DNA of 64,000 nt from Xanthobacter oligotrophicus (GTDB taxonomy: Bacteria > Pseudomonadota > Alphaproteobacteria > Rhizobiales > Xanthobacteraceae), in contig NZ_VTTL01000011.1 of assembly GCF_008364685.1 (NCBI RefSeq), forward strand, positions 1 to 64,000, given 5' to 3'. The notes below the pieces were generated by a model. It saw only the letters and a program-made list of their open reading frames with translations. It had not been told where the DNA came from and did not search any database. This document shows positions 8,193 to 16,664 of the stretch, piece after piece. The position numbers and the translations under genes were made by a program. Within the stretch, counting starts at the first letter, position 1. Every line of letters starts with the position of its first letter.

Positions 8193-9305
8193 ATGCAATT
8201 CAATGCGGCAGTGGTGCGCGCCAAGGGCGGCCCCTTCAAGATCGAGTGTGTGCAGGTCGAGCCGCCTCGGGACGACGAAGTCCTCGTGAAGATTGCCGGC
8301 GTTGGCGTCTGTCACACCGACATCGTGGTGCGCGATCAGTATTTTCCGACCCCTCTGCCAGCCATTCTCGGCCACGAGGGCGCGGGCGTCGTGGTGCAGG
8401 TGGGCGCCAAGGTCAAGAAGGTCGCAGCCGGCGACCATGTGGTCCTCAGCTTCGCCAGCTGCGGCACCTGCGCCAACTGCATTTCTGGACATTATGGCTA
8501 CTGCGTCAATCTTTACGGCTGCAACTTCAGCGGAGGCCGCTCGGATGGGACGAGCCCGTGCTGTGATGCCCACGGTCAGCGCCTCAGCAGCGTTTTCTTC
8601 TCTCAGTCTTCCTTCGGCGAATATGCGCTGGCGACCGAACGCAACGTCGTCAAGATCGAGAAGGACGTGCCCCTGGAGATAATGGGACCGCTCGGCTGCG
8701 GCATCCAGACCGGTGCGGGCGCGGTCATCAATGCGCTGAAGCCCGGCGCGGGCTCAAGCATCGCCGTGTTCGGAGTGGGATCAGTGGGCCTTGCCGCGGT
8801 GATGGCGGCCAAGGCAGTAGGCTGTACGACCATCATCGCCGTCGATCTCAACGACACCCGCCTCGCGCTCGCCAAAGAGCTGGGCGCCAGCCACGTGGTG
8901 AACGGCGGCCGCGAGGATGCGGTGGCGGAGATCCAGGCGCTCACGACCGGAGAGGGCGTGCAATATTCCCTTGAATGCACCGGCCTGCCGAAGGTTGCCC
9001 GTCAGGCGGTGGACGGCCTGCGTCTCACCGGCACCTGCGGCATTATCGGCGTGGCCCCTCTCGGCACCGAAGTGGCGCTGGACATGAACGGCCTGCTGTT
9101 CGGCCGCACCGTGCGCGGCATCATCGAGGGTGACAGCGTGCCGGATATCTTCATCCCGCAACTGATCGCGCTGTGGCGGCAGGGCCGCTTCCCATTCGAT
9201 CGGCTGATCCGAAAATTCCCCCTCTCGGCCATCGACGAAGCCGTTCATCTCTCCGAGACCGGCGAGGTCCTCAAGGCCGTGCTGGTCCCGGAACATGTCG
9301 CGTGA
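8193..9305 (+). CDS. Zinc-dependent (aryl-)alcohol dehydrogenase, MDR family
   Basis: 370 residues. The catalytic zinc site is in GVCHTD and GHEGAG, and the structural zinc loop has four Cys in CGTCANCISGHYGYC. The NAD-binding turn is in VFGVGSVGLAAVMAAKAVG, followed by the acidic VDLN. Layout matches benzyl-alcohol-dehydrogenase-type enzymes that oxidise primary alcohols to aldehydes with NAD. The start MQFNAAV is preceded by gggagg at 8178-8183. First gene of the island series and 150 bases from the IS remnant end. With the aldehyde dehydrogenase two genes on, it forms an alcohol-to-acid pair. Confidence 0.87.
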   Translation: MQFNAAVVRAKGGPFKIECVQVEPPRDDEVLVKIAGVGVCHTDIVVRDQYFPTPLPAILGHEGAGVVVQVGAKVKKVAAGDHVVLSFASCGTCANCISGHYGYCVNLYGCNFSGGRSDGTSPCCDAHGQRLSSVFFSQSSFGEYALATERNVVKIEKDVPLEIMGPLGCGIQTGAGAVINALKPGAGSSIAVFGVGSVGLAAVMAAKAVGCTTIIAVDLNDTRLALAKELGASHVVNGGREDAVAEIQALTTGEGVQYSLECTGLPKVARQAVDGLRLTGTCGIIGVAPLGTEVALDMNGLLFGRTVRGIIEGDSVPDIFIPQLIALWRQGRFPFDRLIRKFPLSAIDEAVHLSETGEVLKAVLVPEHVA

Positions 9306-9315
9306 GGGGACAGTG

Positions 9316-10812
9316 ATGGTCGAAGCCAAAATCAGCACTCTGGCATTCAAGGCCCGGCAGCGGTTCGGCGCCAAGGTGGCGCTCACCGTGGCAGGCGGCG
9401 CCACGCTCAGCTTCGAGGAGATCGACGACAAGGCCGGCCGCATCGCCGGCGCGCTGGCGGCGCGCGGCATCGGCTCTGGCGATCGGGTGGTGCTGCATCT
9501 GCCGAATAGCTGGCAATGGGTGGCGGCCTATCACGCCATCGCCCGGCTTGGTGCAGTGGTGGTGCCGGCCAACATCCTGCTCACGTCCGAGGAAGTGGCC
9601 TTCATCGCCGAGGACGCGCAGGCCACCGCCCTGATCGTGCCGGGGGAGCGGCGGGGCGCCTTCGGCGGGCAGGCCCGGATCTTCACCCTCGGCAAGGCGG
9701 ACTGCGCCGAGGAATTCGAGGTGCTGCTCGCGGGGGACTACAGGGCCCCCGTGGAGCGCGCGCCCGACGACCTCTTCACCATCGGCTACACCTCTGGGAC
9801 CACCGGCAAGCCGAAGGGCGCCACCATGACCCATGCGGGGCTGTTCGCCAGCCTCGCCGGCACCGCGACCATCCATGTCCGCACCCGCGACGATGTGGTT
9901 CTGACGTCCCTGCCGTTCCCGCATGTCTACGGCAATATCGTCCTGAACGCAGCGTTCCTGGCCGGATCGCGCATCGTCACCACGCCGCGCTTCGATGCGG
10001 GGGAGTCCCTGCGCCTCATCGGGCAGGAGAAGGCGACCCTCTTCGAGGGCGTGCCCACCATGTACTACCAGATGCTGGCTCACCCCGACATGGCCGGCGC
10101 CGACCTCTCCAGCCTCACGCGCTGCACGGTGGGTGGTCAGACCATGCCTACCCCCAAGATCGAAGCGGTCACCCGCCGGTTTGGCTGTCCGTTGCTGGAA
10201 CTCTGGGGCATGACCGAGGTGGCCGGGCCCGCCATCACCCATTCGCCCTACTGGCCGGCGCGGCCGGGATCCATCGGCCTTCCCCTGCCAGGCCTTGAGG
10301 TGCGTCTCGCCGAGCTCGCCGATCCGCGGCGCGACGCCGTCCTCGGGGAGGCTGGAGAGCTGATGGTGCGTGGCGCTATGGTCACCAAGGGCTACTGGCG
10401 CAACGCCAAGGCTACGGCCGAAACGATCGATGCGGACGGCTGGCTGAGCACCGGCGACATCGCCCGAGCGGACACCGATGGCTATCTCTACGTTGTGGAC
10501 CGACGCAAGGACATGATTATCACCGCCGGCTACAATGTCTATCCCGCCGAGCTAGAGCAGGTCATCACCATGCATCCCGACGTGGTGATGGTCGCCGTCG
10601 CGGGGGTGGCGGACGACGAAAAGGGCGAGCTGGCGCAGGCCTTCGTGGTCCGCCGGAGCGGCTCAGTCCTGAGTGAGGACGACGTGGTCGGCCACTGCCG
10701 GCAGCATCTGGCTGCCTACAAGGTGCCACGGCGGGTCGTCTTCGTTGAAGATCTCCCAAGAAACAGCACCGGAAAGATCATGCGTCGCCGCCTTGGCGAA
10801 ATGAATGCCTGA
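9316..10812 (+). CDS. Acyl-CoA synthetase (AMP-forming, ANL superfamily)
   Basis: 498 residues. The P-loop is YTSGTTGKPKGATMTH, the adenine-binding motif ELWGMTE, the hinge region STGDIA with VVDRRKDMIITAGYNVYPAE, and the C-terminal catalytic Lys is in NSTGKIMRRR. It makes an acyl-AMP and then the CoA thioester of a carboxylic acid. The start after gaggggacagtg is preferred; an ATG 21 bases earlier would overlap the dehydrogenase gene. It sits between the alcohol and aldehyde dehydrogenase genes, so it likely activates the acid they produce. Chain length or aromatic preference cannot be told. Confidence 0.88.
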   Translation: MVEAKISTLAFKARQRFGAKVALTVAGGATLSFEEIDDKAGRIAGALAARGIGSGDRVVLHLPNSWQWVAAYHAIARLGAVVVPANILLTSEEVAFIAEDAQATALIVPGERRGAFGGQARIFTLGKADCAEEFEVLLAGDYRAPVERAPDDLFTIGYTSGTTGKPKGATMTHAGLFASLAGTATIHVRTRDDVVLTSLPFPHVYGNIVLNAAFLAGSRIVTTPRFDAGESLRLIGQEKATLFEGVPTMYYQMLAHPDMAGADLSSLTRCTVGGQTMPTPKIEAVTRRFGCPLLELWGMTEVAGPAITHSPYWPARPGSIGLPLPGLEVRLAELADPRRDAVLGEAGELMVRGAMVTKGYWRNAKATAETIDADGWLSTGDIARADTDGYLYVVDRRKDMIITAGYNVYPAELEQVITMHPDVVMVAVAGVADDEKGELAQAFVVRRSGSVLSEDDVVGHCRQHLAAYKVPRRVVFVEDLPRNSTGKIMRRRLGEMNA

Positions 10813-10859
10813 TCTTACGAGCGACTGGATACAAACATAAACACGGGATGAGGAATGCC

Positions 10860-12284
10860 ATGTCGATCGATTTTCTTTCCGCTTACAGCATGACCATCGA
10901 CGGGATGCCCGCGACTTCTCCGGCGATTTTCGAGGCGATCAACCCGGCGACGGAGGAGATCATCGCCACGGTTCCGGACGCGAGCCGCGACCAACTCGAA
11001 CTGGCAGTGGCATCCGCCGCCCGCGCATTTCCCGCCTGGTCCGCGCGCCCAGTGGCGGAGCGCCAAGCCCTGGTGGCCCGTATCGGCGACGCCATTGAGG
11101 CCCACGCCGAAGACTTCATGCGCCTCCTGACCCTGGAGCAGGGCAAGGCCCGCAAGGGCGCCGAGTGGGAGATCGGCGGCTCCATCGTCTGGTGTCGCGA
11201 GATCGCCAAGCAGGACCTGCCCGTCCACACCTTGGAGAAGAGCGAGGCCCGCACCGTGGAAACACGACGGGTTCCCCTTGGCGTCATCGGCGCCATCACG
11301 CCGTGGAACTTCCCGGTGCTGCTCGCCATCTGGAAGATCGCGCCGGCGCTGGTGGCCGGCAATACCATGGTGCTCAAGCCCTCGCCCTACACGCCCCTTT
11401 GCACCCTGAAGCTTGGCGAGATCCTGCGCGACGTGCTCCCGCCCGGCGTCCTCAACGTCGTCTCCGGTGGCAACGACCTCGGCGCCTGGCTGACCCAGCA
11501 TCCGGACGTACGCAAGATCAGCTTCACCGGCTCGACCGCGACCGGGCGCAAGATCATGGAATCGGCCTCCGGCAACCTGAAGCGCATCACGCTGGAGCTG
11601 GGCGGCAATGACCCGGCCATCGTGATGCCCGACGTCGACGTGAAGGAGACCGCCGAAAAGCTGTTCTGGGCGGCGTTCCAGAACAGCGCGCAATTCTGCG
11701 TGGCAGCCAAGCGCCTCTACATTCACGAGGCGATCTACGACCAGTTGGCGCAAGCCCTCGTAGACTATGCCAGGACCATCAAGGTTGCCGACGGCGCACA
11801 GCAGGGCACTGACCTGGGGCCGATCCAGAACCGAATGCAGTTCGACAAGCTCAGGAGCCTCCTGGCGGATGCCAAGGCCGATGGCCAGCGCTTCCTGCTT
11901 GGCGGCGAGATCGAGGACCGCAAGGGCTATTTTGTCCCCGTCACTATCGTCGACAATCCCCCCGAAGACAGTCGCGTAGTGGTGGAGGAAGCGTTCGGCC
12001 CGGTGCTGCCGCTGCTGAAATTCAACGATATCGACGACGTGGTCGCGCGCGCCAATAGGTCGGAATACGGACTGGCCGCATCGGTCTGGAGCAAGGATCT
12101 CGATGTGGCGCGCAAGATTGCCGAGCGCATCGAGGCCGGCACGGTGTGGGTGAATGAGATCCACACTTTTTCGCCCCACGTCGCCTTCGGTGGCCACAAG
12201 CAGTCCGGCATCGGCATCGAGAATGCGATCGAGGGCCTGTGCGAATACACCAACGCACAGACCCTGGTCGTCACCGCTGCATGA
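10860..12284 (+). CDS. NAD(P)-dependent aldehyde dehydrogenase
   Basis: 474 residues, typical of the ALDH superfamily. Motifs in order: ITPWNFP, VLKPSPYTPL, the coenzyme loop SFTGSTATGRKI, catalytic Glu in LELGGND, catalytic Cys in NSAQFCVAAKRLYIH, and EEAFGPVLPLLKF near the C-terminus. It oxidises an aldehyde to the acid. The start MSIDFLS follows gatgagg; an in-frame ATG 12 bases upstream is possible. Its closest visible style is the broad-specificity ALDH found in alcohol and aromatic catabolic operons. The partner alcohol dehydrogenase is at 8193. Confidence 0.9.
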   Translation: MSIDFLSAYSMTIDGMPATSPAIFEAINPATEEIIATVPDASRDQLELAVASAARAFPAWSARPVAERQALVARIGDAIEAHAEDFMRLLTLEQGKARKGAEWEIGGSIVWCREIAKQDLPVHTLEKSEARTVETRRVPLGVIGAITPWNFPVLLAIWKIAPALVAGNTMVLKPSPYTPLCTLKLGEILRDVLPPGVLNVVSGGNDLGAWLTQHPDVRKISFTGSTATGRKIMESASGNLKRITLELGGNDPAIVMPDVDVKETAEKLFWAAFQNSAQFCVAAKRLYIHEAIYDQLAQALVDYARTIKVADGAQQGTDLGPIQNRMQFDKLRSLLADAKADGQRFLLGGEIEDRKGYFVPVTIVDNPPEDSRVVVEEAFGPVLPLLKFNDIDDVVARANRSEYGLAASVWSKDLDVARKIAERIEAGTVWVNEIHTFSPHVAFGGHKQSGIGIENAIEGLCEYTNAQTLVVTAA

Positions 12285-12387
12285 GGCGCACCGGTGGCGG
12301 GAGCTGCCCCCACCCCAAGCGGACATGATCTGAGGCCAGGACCGACCGCGGCCGTGGCTTCTCCGTCAAGCTCAGAGGATGATCGAA

Positions 12388-13380
12388 ATGATCCAGGATT
12401 GCGACGCCGAATTCCACACGCCGGATATGGACAAGCTGAATTGGGCCGAGACCAATTTCTTCGGCTTCTACAATGTGGAAGAAAAGCTGAACGTGGGCGT
12501 CTATGCCCTGTTCCGCACCAACCTGCGCACGGTTAACTCCACCATCTGCATGAACTCGGGTTTCGCCGCGGCGCCCTGGCAGGCCGACTATGTGGACTAC
12601 CAGTCGGTGATCCCCATGCCCGAAGACTGCAGCCTGCTGGACTACAAGCTCGCGAATGGTCTCAGCGTGCGCTGCATCGAGCCCAACATGGTGTGGGAGA
12701 TCCGTTTCGACGACGGTGAAGGCACCACCATCGACGTCACCTACCGCTCCCTCATGCCGGCCTTCGACATCCATGACCCGCAAATGGATCCGATGGTCGG
12801 CGCCCATGCCGGCAAGTTTGCTTGGGGCACGGCCTATAACGGCCATTTCGATCAGACCGGACACTTTCTGGGCACGGTTACCCTGCGGGGCAAGCGGATT
12901 CCCATCGATTGCATCTCCACCATGGACCACAGCTGGGGGCCGCGGCCGGAGCGCGGCGCGCCCAACATGAGCTGGTTGCACGCCCACTTCTCCAAGGATC
13001 TCGCAGTCCACGCCATCTTCAGCTTCGATCCCGAGCAGAACGCGCGGGACCTCTCGCTGACCCACGGTTATGTCGTGGAGCGCGGCGAAGTGTTCGGCCT
13101 CAAGGCTGGGCGCGGCAACACCGTCCGGCTGCGCGACCGCTTCGCTGATCGGGTGGAACTGGAGCTGACAGACCGCACCGGGCGCGTCTGGACGCTCGCC
13201 GCCAAAGGCCTGACCACCTTCCCGTGGCAATGCTGGGCCAACATGGTGGCCTTCAACGTCCTCGCCCGTTGGGAAATGGACGGCCAGACCGGCTATGGAG
13301 AGATCCAGGACTTCTTCGAGCTGCCGCAGCTCACCCGCCTGAATGCCCAGGACGCGACGCGCGTCGTCGCGGCGGCCTGA
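12388..13380 (+). CDS. CrtC/AttH-like (DUF7064/7065-type) protein
   Basis: 330 residues, no signal peptide. The motif DHSWGPRPERG near residue 175 is characteristic of the hydroxyneurosporene-synthase (CrtC) / AttH-like lipocalin-fold superfamily seen in terpene and steroid catabolic loci. Repeated beta-strand-like stretches (GHFLGTVTLRGKRI, DLSLTHGYVVERGEV) fit that fold. CrtC itself hydrates an isoprenoid double bond, so a hydratase or ligand-binding role is possible. The start is set at the second of two close ATGs, at good distance from agagg. The stop is three bases from the next gene. Confidence 0.6.
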   Translation: MIQDCDAEFHTPDMDKLNWAETNFFGFYNVEEKLNVGVYALFRTNLRTVNSTICMNSGFAAAPWQADYVDYQSVIPMPEDCSLLDYKLANGLSVRCIEPNMVWEIRFDDGEGTTIDVTYRSLMPAFDIHDPQMDPMVGAHAGKFAWGTAYNGHFDQTGHFLGTVTLRGKRIPIDCISTMDHSWGPRPERGAPNMSWLHAHFSKDLAVHAIFSFDPEQNARDLSLTHGYVVERGEVFGLKAGRGNTVRLRDRFADRVELELTDRTGRVWTLAAKGLTTFPWQCWANMVAFNVLARWEMDGQTGYGEIQDFFELPQLTRLNAQDATRVVAAA

Positions 13381-13383
13381 GCG

Positions 13384-14094
13384 ATGGCGCCCCTTCGCGC
13401 AGTTCTCTTCGACCTCGACGGAACGCTTGTGCAGGCGCGTGACAGCACGTGGCGGTTGTTTGAGCGCACCAACCGGGCTTTCGACCTGGGCATCGATACG
13501 CCCGAGGCGTATTTCGATCTCTTCCGCGACAACATGTTCGAGGCGCTGCCTCGGATCTACGGCGAGGTCAGGGCGGAAGCCGTCATCGCGCACTTCCTGG
13601 AGCTGATGCGACAGGAATACGCCCCGCCGTTGGTGCCAGGTATGGTGGACGTGGTGCGCGCCCTGTCCAGCGAATGCGTGCTCGGGATCGTGTCCAGCAA
13701 CGCGGTCTCCGCCATCCGCCGCATCGTGGTGGATGCCGGGATCGGCAATTGCATCGCGCATATCTTCGGTGGCGATGTCATTCCGGACAAGCGCGTGGCC
13801 ATCCGCCAGTTCCTTGAGGAACCGAGCTACGCCACTCTGCGCCGCTGCTCGAACGCCTATGAGGAGGTGCCACCGGTGCCCTTCGCTCCGGGCGAGGTTG
13901 CCCTGGTCACGGACACGGTGGGCGATGTGCGCCAGGCCCGCGACTGTGGCATCCACACCATCGGCGTCACCTGGGGCCTGCATGAGCCGGGGCGGCTGGA
14001 AGACGCGGGCGCCGACTTCGTTGCCCAATGGCCGATGGAGATCGTGTCGTGGGTGCGCAGGCCGATGGCCAAGCTTGTGCCACAGGGAGGCTAA
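13384..14094 (+). CDS. HAD superfamily hydrolase (phosphatase-like)
   Basis: 236 residues. HAD motif I is FDLDGTLV with the nucleophile Asp near residue 10, motif II is GIVSSN, motif III Lys is in PDKRVAI, and motif IV acidic residues are in VTDTVGDVRQAR. The helical cap lies between motifs I and II, as in phosphoglycolate-phosphatase-type enzymes. It begins three bases after the upstream stop, so it is translationally coupled. In this context it could remove phosphate from an intermediate or abortive product of the downstream phosphotransfer proteins; that is inference. Confidence 0.85.
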   Translation: MAPLRAVLFDLDGTLVQARDSTWRLFERTNRAFDLGIDTPEAYFDLFRDNMFEALPRIYGEVRAEAVIAHFLELMRQEYAPPLVPGMVDVVRALSSECVLGIVSSNAVSAIRRIVVDAGIGNCIAHIFGGDVIPDKRVAIRQFLEEPSYATLRRCSNAYEEVPPVPFAPGEVALVTDTVGDVRQARDCGIHTIGVTWGLHEPGRLEDAGADFVAQWPMEIVSWVRRPMAKLVPQGG

Positions 14095-14120
14095 GAACGT
14101 CGAAGGGCACGGCAAATTCT

Positions 14121-14142
14121 AATCACGAACCTCACGGTTCAG
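14121..14142 (+). promoter_or_regulatory. Intercistronic stem-loop before the phosphohistidine gene
   Basis: The 91-base gap holds a small hairpin (GAACC, TCAC loop, GGTTC), then an A-rich stretch and a strong aggagga ribosome site. It is the only notable gap among the otherwise tightly packed genes of the series, so translation from 14186 may be set separately. Confidence 0.3.
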
Positions 14143-14185
14143 CAACAATAACAAGAAATCGTCAAAAAATCACAGGAGGAAGAAA

Positions 14186-14602
14186 ATGAAGATTATTGCC
14201 CAAGGATTCAACAGTTTCGAGACGAAAAAGGCGCCGGAGGGGGATGTCATCTATCTTCCAACGCCGCAGTCGGTCATCAAACTCATCCAGAGCGGCAAGC
14301 TCAAGCAGCATATCCTGCTGGTGCAGGGCGGGACGACAACTTTCCTTTCACCGGCCCTGTCCATGGGCGCGCTCGGCGTGATCACGCTTTCGGGCGCACC
14401 GGAATCCCATCTCGGCATCCTGTCGCGGGAATTCCAGATGCCGTGCGTGATGACCACCTATCTGGTGGATGCCGACACGCGCTACGTCACGAGTGGCGAC
14501 AATACCCTGCACTTCAACGCCATGATCGAGAAGCTCCAGGGCAAGCGGGTCAAGCTTGACTGCAGCGGCAGCGAGCACGGCAAGGTTCTGGAGGTGGCTT
14601 GA
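14186..14602 (+). CDS. Stand-alone phosphohistidine (PEP-utiliser mobile) swivel domain
   Basis: 138 residues that correspond only to the swivelling phosphohistidine domain of PEP synthase / PPDK. The strand-loop IITxGG...SHxxIxARxxxxP of those enzymes is matched by VITLSGAPESHLGILSREFQ followed by MPCVMTTY, with His75 as candidate phospho-carrier. The C-terminal GKRVKLDCSG...GKVLEV matches the closing GDxVxVDxxxGxV strand. There is no ATP-grasp or PEP-binding domain on the chain. It begins the four-gene core with 14604, 16041 and 16665. Phenylphosphate synthase of Thauera also separates its His-bearing subunit from the ATP-binding one, which suggests a phosphoryl-shuttle role here. The substrate is unknown. 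Confidence 0.7.
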   Translation: MKIIAQGFNSFETKKAPEGDVIYLPTPQSVIKLIQSGKLKQHILLVQGGTTTFLSPALSMGALGVITLSGAPESHLGILSREFQMPCVMTTYLVDADTRYVTSGDNTLHFNAMIEKLQGKRVKLDCSGSEHGKVLEVA

Positions 14603-14603
14603 G

Positions 14604-16037
14604 ATGAACGAGATCGCGAAAATCGGCACCAGCACCTACAAGCTGCGCTACCAGGACGGCGACAACGGCCTGAGGTTCCAGGACCTCGTCTACCACGGCA
14701 ACTTCAAGGGCATGGAACCGGTGCGTGACGGCGTCATCGGCGACCGGGTCATGCGCAGCCGGGCCAAGTCCAAGGTGCTCGAGCGCGTCACGCGCGAGGA
14801 CGTGCTCAAGGACCAGTTCACCCTCGACGAGCTGAACGACCTCAACAACTATCTCGCCTGGAACATCTGGGACGTGCTGGTGATGCGCGCCACGGAAGGC
14901 GTGTCGGGCATGATCCCGCGCCAGGAATACGAGATCCTCGCCTTCATGAACGAGTTCTACCGGTGGCCGGAAATCCTTCGGATGACCACCCGCGAGATCG
15001 GTGCCGAAGGCGTGATACAGATCGGCGCCACGGCGCGCCGGGAAGTGGGCATCAAGGTCAACGCGGTGCATGACTGGTGCATCGGCGCCGTCGGCTTTGG
15101 CATGGGCCGCTGCGGCCTGCTGGCCCTTGAGGCCATCAAGCCCCATGACTACGTGGAGGAGAGCAACGAGATCCTGAAGTTCATGCAGCGCGTGCTCTGG
15201 GGCAAGCGTCAGGACGGCTATATCCTGAACTCCCAGGACCGCTACCGCTGCGCGATTCATGATCAGGACGTGATTGATTCCCTCGTTACCCAGATCGAAT
15301 GGTTCGAGCCCGGCAGCGACGCGCACGAGAACTTCACGCGCTTCAACGCCTCGGCCGAACTCCTTGCATTTCTCGACCATTTCGACAACCGGCTCGGCCT
15401 CGGCGACACCGGCCCTTATGAGCTGCCGGACGGCAAGCTTCTCATCATCCGCGACCTGTTCACCAACGAGGAGGCCTACCACTGGAGCGACGTGTGCGAC
15501 GCGGCCGGCGTGCCCCATTGCTACACGCTGCTGCTGGTGCTCGACGCCGAGGCGATGAAGCTGGAGGAAATCCGCGTCAACGACATCTCCACCACCTTCA
15601 CCCGGCCGAAAAACTATATCGAGCACATCGTCGGCGGCGCCGTGCTGGTGCGCGAGACCTGGAACACGCCCATGTCGGAGGTGTACCCAGTCAAGATCGC
15701 CGATCTCGCGCCCCGCGTGGAAGGCATCCAGCAGGCAACGCTCGGCCTCTACACCAAGCTGTCGCGCATGTCGCGCCGCCAGCTCATCACCAACGGCATG
15801 TACACCTACTACATCGACATGATCCTTCCGCACCTGCGGCTGGCCGGAACGTATGAAAAGGCGTGCAAAGATTACGATTTCTGGGAAATCGACCAGCGTG
15901 TCGCCAACTATTATTACGAGATCAACAAGAGAGGGTTCGCCCAGACCGTCGTGCCGCAGAAGATTTTCTCAGGCGAGGGCTACCTGCCGTTCCCGGAGGG
16001 CACCGACCTCGGTCGCTCCAAGTATTTCTGGGGCTAA
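14604..16037 (+). CDS. Uncharacterised 477-residue protein of the phosphohistidine cluster
   Basis: I do not recognise this family. It is soluble, with no signal peptide or membrane segment, and rich in Trp, Tyr, His and Asp. Notable stretches are LAWNIWDVLVMRATEGV, VNAVHDWCIGAVGFGMGRCG near residue 155, LNSQDRYRCAIHDQDV, FTRPKNYIEHIVGGAVLV and a C-terminal YYYEINKRGF. Its ATG lies one base beyond the stop of the swivel-domain gene, with ggagg 9 bases upstream, so the two are coupled. By analogy with split dikinases it could be the subunit that binds the organic substrate and receives the phosphoryl group from the swivel protein. That is a hypothesis from context only. Confidence 0.55.
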   Translation: MNEIAKIGTSTYKLRYQDGDNGLRFQDLVYHGNFKGMEPVRDGVIGDRVMRSRAKSKVLERVTREDVLKDQFTLDELNDLNNYLAWNIWDVLVMRATEGVSGMIPRQEYEILAFMNEFYRWPEILRMTTREIGAEGVIQIGATARREVGIKVNAVHDWCIGAVGFGMGRCGLLALEAIKPHDYVEESNEILKFMQRVLWGKRQDGYILNSQDRYRCAIHDQDVIDSLVTQIEWFEPGSDAHENFTRFNASAELLAFLDHFDNRLGLGDTGPYELPDGKLLIIRDLFTNEEAYHWSDVCDAAGVPHCYTLLLVLDAEAMKLEEIRVNDISTTFTRPKNYIEHIVGGAVLVRETWNTPMSEVYPVKIADLAPRVEGIQQATLGLYTKLSRMSRRQLITNGMYTYYIDMILPHLRLAGTYEKACKDYDFWEIDQRVANYYYEINKRGFAQTVVPQKIFSGEGYLPFPEGTDLGRSKYFWG

Positions 16038-16040
16038 GCC

Positions 16041-16655
16041 ATGCAGGCTCCCGCCGATGCCATTCCCACTGAAGCCGGGCGCGACCTCGTCGATGCCCCG
16101 TCCTTCGAGGTGCTGAACGCTATCTATCTCCACAAGATGGCGACGCCCTTACACATCGCAGATGTGACGGGCCTGCCGCTCGACCAGGTGTCGGCGGTGC
16201 TCAAGGACCAGGCGGACGATGCCGCGGTTCTCGATCTCGAAGGCTCCTTCCTCCTCTTGGAGGAAGGCACCGCCCGCGTTCTTGCGTTCTACCGGGATCG
16301 CTACGCGCCCCTGCGCTCGGAAGGCGAGATCATCAGCTGGTACGAGAAATTCGAGAACGGGCTCAACCGCCAGTTCATCAAGGCCGTGAGCGACTGGCAG
16401 ACATCCGATGGTGATGCCCGCGCCCAGGACAAGATGGCACGCCTCGTGGAGCGGATGATCCGCCACCTCGATGCGGCCATCCCCAAGGTGCCGCGCTACG
16501 ACCGCTACGCGCAGCGGTTCGAACGCGCCATGGCAAGGGCCGACCGGGGCGAGATGGACTTCGTCTGCAAGCCCACGGTCGATTCCATGCACAACATCTG
16601 GTTCGAGTTCCACGAGGACATCCTCGCGGTCGTCGGTCGTCCGCGGGACGTGTGA
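16041..16655 (+). CDS. Small winged-helix-like accessory protein
   Basis: 204 residues. The N-terminal ~60 residues (FEVLNAIYLHKMATPLHIAD, then VTGLPLDQVSAVLKDQ, ending LEGSFLLLEEGTARVLAFY) read as a MarR/ArsR-like winged helix with a beta wing. The rest is helical and charged (WYEKFENGLNRQFIKAVSDW, then MARLVERMIRHLDAAIPKVP). It could bind DNA, but its position between the 477-residue protein and the dikinase (gaps of 3 and 9 bases) suits a small structural or regulatory subunit. Thauera phenylphosphate synthase also needs a ~24-kDa third subunit, although that one has CBS domains. No family name is assigned. Confidence 0.5.
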   Translation: MQAPADAIPTEAGRDLVDAPSFEVLNAIYLHKMATPLHIADVTGLPLDQVSAVLKDQADDAAVLDLEGSFLLLEEGTARVLAFYRDRYAPLRSEGEIISWYEKFENGLNRQFIKAVSDWQTSDGDARAQDKMARLVERMIRHLDAAIPKVPRYDRYAQRFERAMARADRGEMDFVCKPTVDSMHNIWFEFHEDILAVVGRPRDV

Positions 16656-16664
16656 AAGGTCGGG

